The notes below the pieces were generated by a model, which saw nothing but the letters and a program-made list of their open reading frames with translations, searched no databases and was not told the DNA's origin. A stretch of 22,140 nt of DNA from positions 1 through 22,140 of IMG/VR virus record IMGVR_UViG_3300037838_000076; one strand, given 5' to 3'. The DNA comes from a virus. Below are positions 22,047 through 22,140 of this stretch, piece after piece (positions within the stretch are counted from its first letter, which is position 1; each line of letters starts with the position of its first letter). Position numbers and translations under genes: made by a program.

Positions 22047-22140
22047 CTAAACTACTTAAATCTCCAGGCGCCTGGTCTGTTGCTTCTTGGCTCTCGATCT
22101 CGTCCTTGCCGTGTTTGAAATTACCAATTAATGCTTTTGG
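22033..22140 (-). CDS. C-terminal end of an unknown gene
   Basis: The last 35 codons of a minus-strand frame that enters from the right edge and stops at TAA 22035-22033. The visible part begins PKALIGNFKHGKDEIESQ and ends in an acidic, probably disordered tail (DLSSLDDIS). It overlaps the 247-aa gene by 14 nt. Nothing can be said about function. Confidence 0.65.
   Translation of the reverse strand, partial: PKALIGNFKHGKDEIESQEATDQAPGDLSSLDDIS

Overview
This window looks like part of the genome of a tailed phage of the T4-like (myovirus) type, probably from a marine or other aquatic habitat. The evidence is dense packing of small genes with stop/start overlaps, AATAAATA/GATAAATA boxes like T4 late promoters before several genes, a complete lysis gene set, and auxiliary genes typical of marine T4-like phages (peptide deformylase, Fe(II)/2-oxoglutarate oxygenases, DnaJ, SNase, DUF1353). 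The host cannot be named from this sequence. Every gene but one is on the minus strand, so the layout below reads from high to low coordinates.

Right edge (22140-20090): the tail of one gene, a conserved unknown protein (247 aa), and an M15 zinc peptidase that is the likely endolysin. A GIY-YIG homing endonuclease follows the peptidase. Immediately behind the endonuclease lies an orphaned, diverged copy of the peptidase's last 31 codons. The endonuclease therefore seems to have inserted with a substitute 3' end for its target gene.

20053-15317: an enzyme island. A Fe/2OG oxygenase, a PLP aminotransferase-like protein, a fused dioxygenase plus 'sporadic carbohydrate cluster' protein, and an arginine-type amidinotransferase form one operon behind a sigma70-like promoter. 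A convergent plus-strand gene resembles a glycosyltransferase. Together they could make and attach an aminated or guanidylated sugar or small molecule, but the product is unknown.

15283-12079: a late lysis region with i-spanin, lipoprotein o-spanin, an Ala/Gly-rich protein, a small membrane coiled-coil protein, an SNase nuclease, a DUF1353 protein and a two-helix holin candidate. A Fe/2OG oxygenase follows.

11548-6788: a protein-quality-control operon, DnaJ (type B), a 55-aa DUF1289 Cys protein, peptide deformylase, ClpA and two unknown proteins, behind its own sigma70-like promoter.

6778-845: a late structural-type protein, then a 60-aa tail-anchored protein and a 1247-aa subtilisin-like lipoprotein behind an early promoter with a 14-bp palindrome, then four small unknown proteins. 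At the left edge is a nucleotidyltransferase fused to a HAD-type 5'(3')-deoxyribonucleotidase, with an apparent promoter at the domain junction.

A theme runs through the window: the promoter-like boxes, both late and sigma70-like, mostly end only 5-10 nt before a start codon, which predicts leaderless or nearly leaderless mRNAs for many operon-leading genes. There is no gene-free stretch above 300 bases, and I saw no tRNA, rRNA or CRISPR array.
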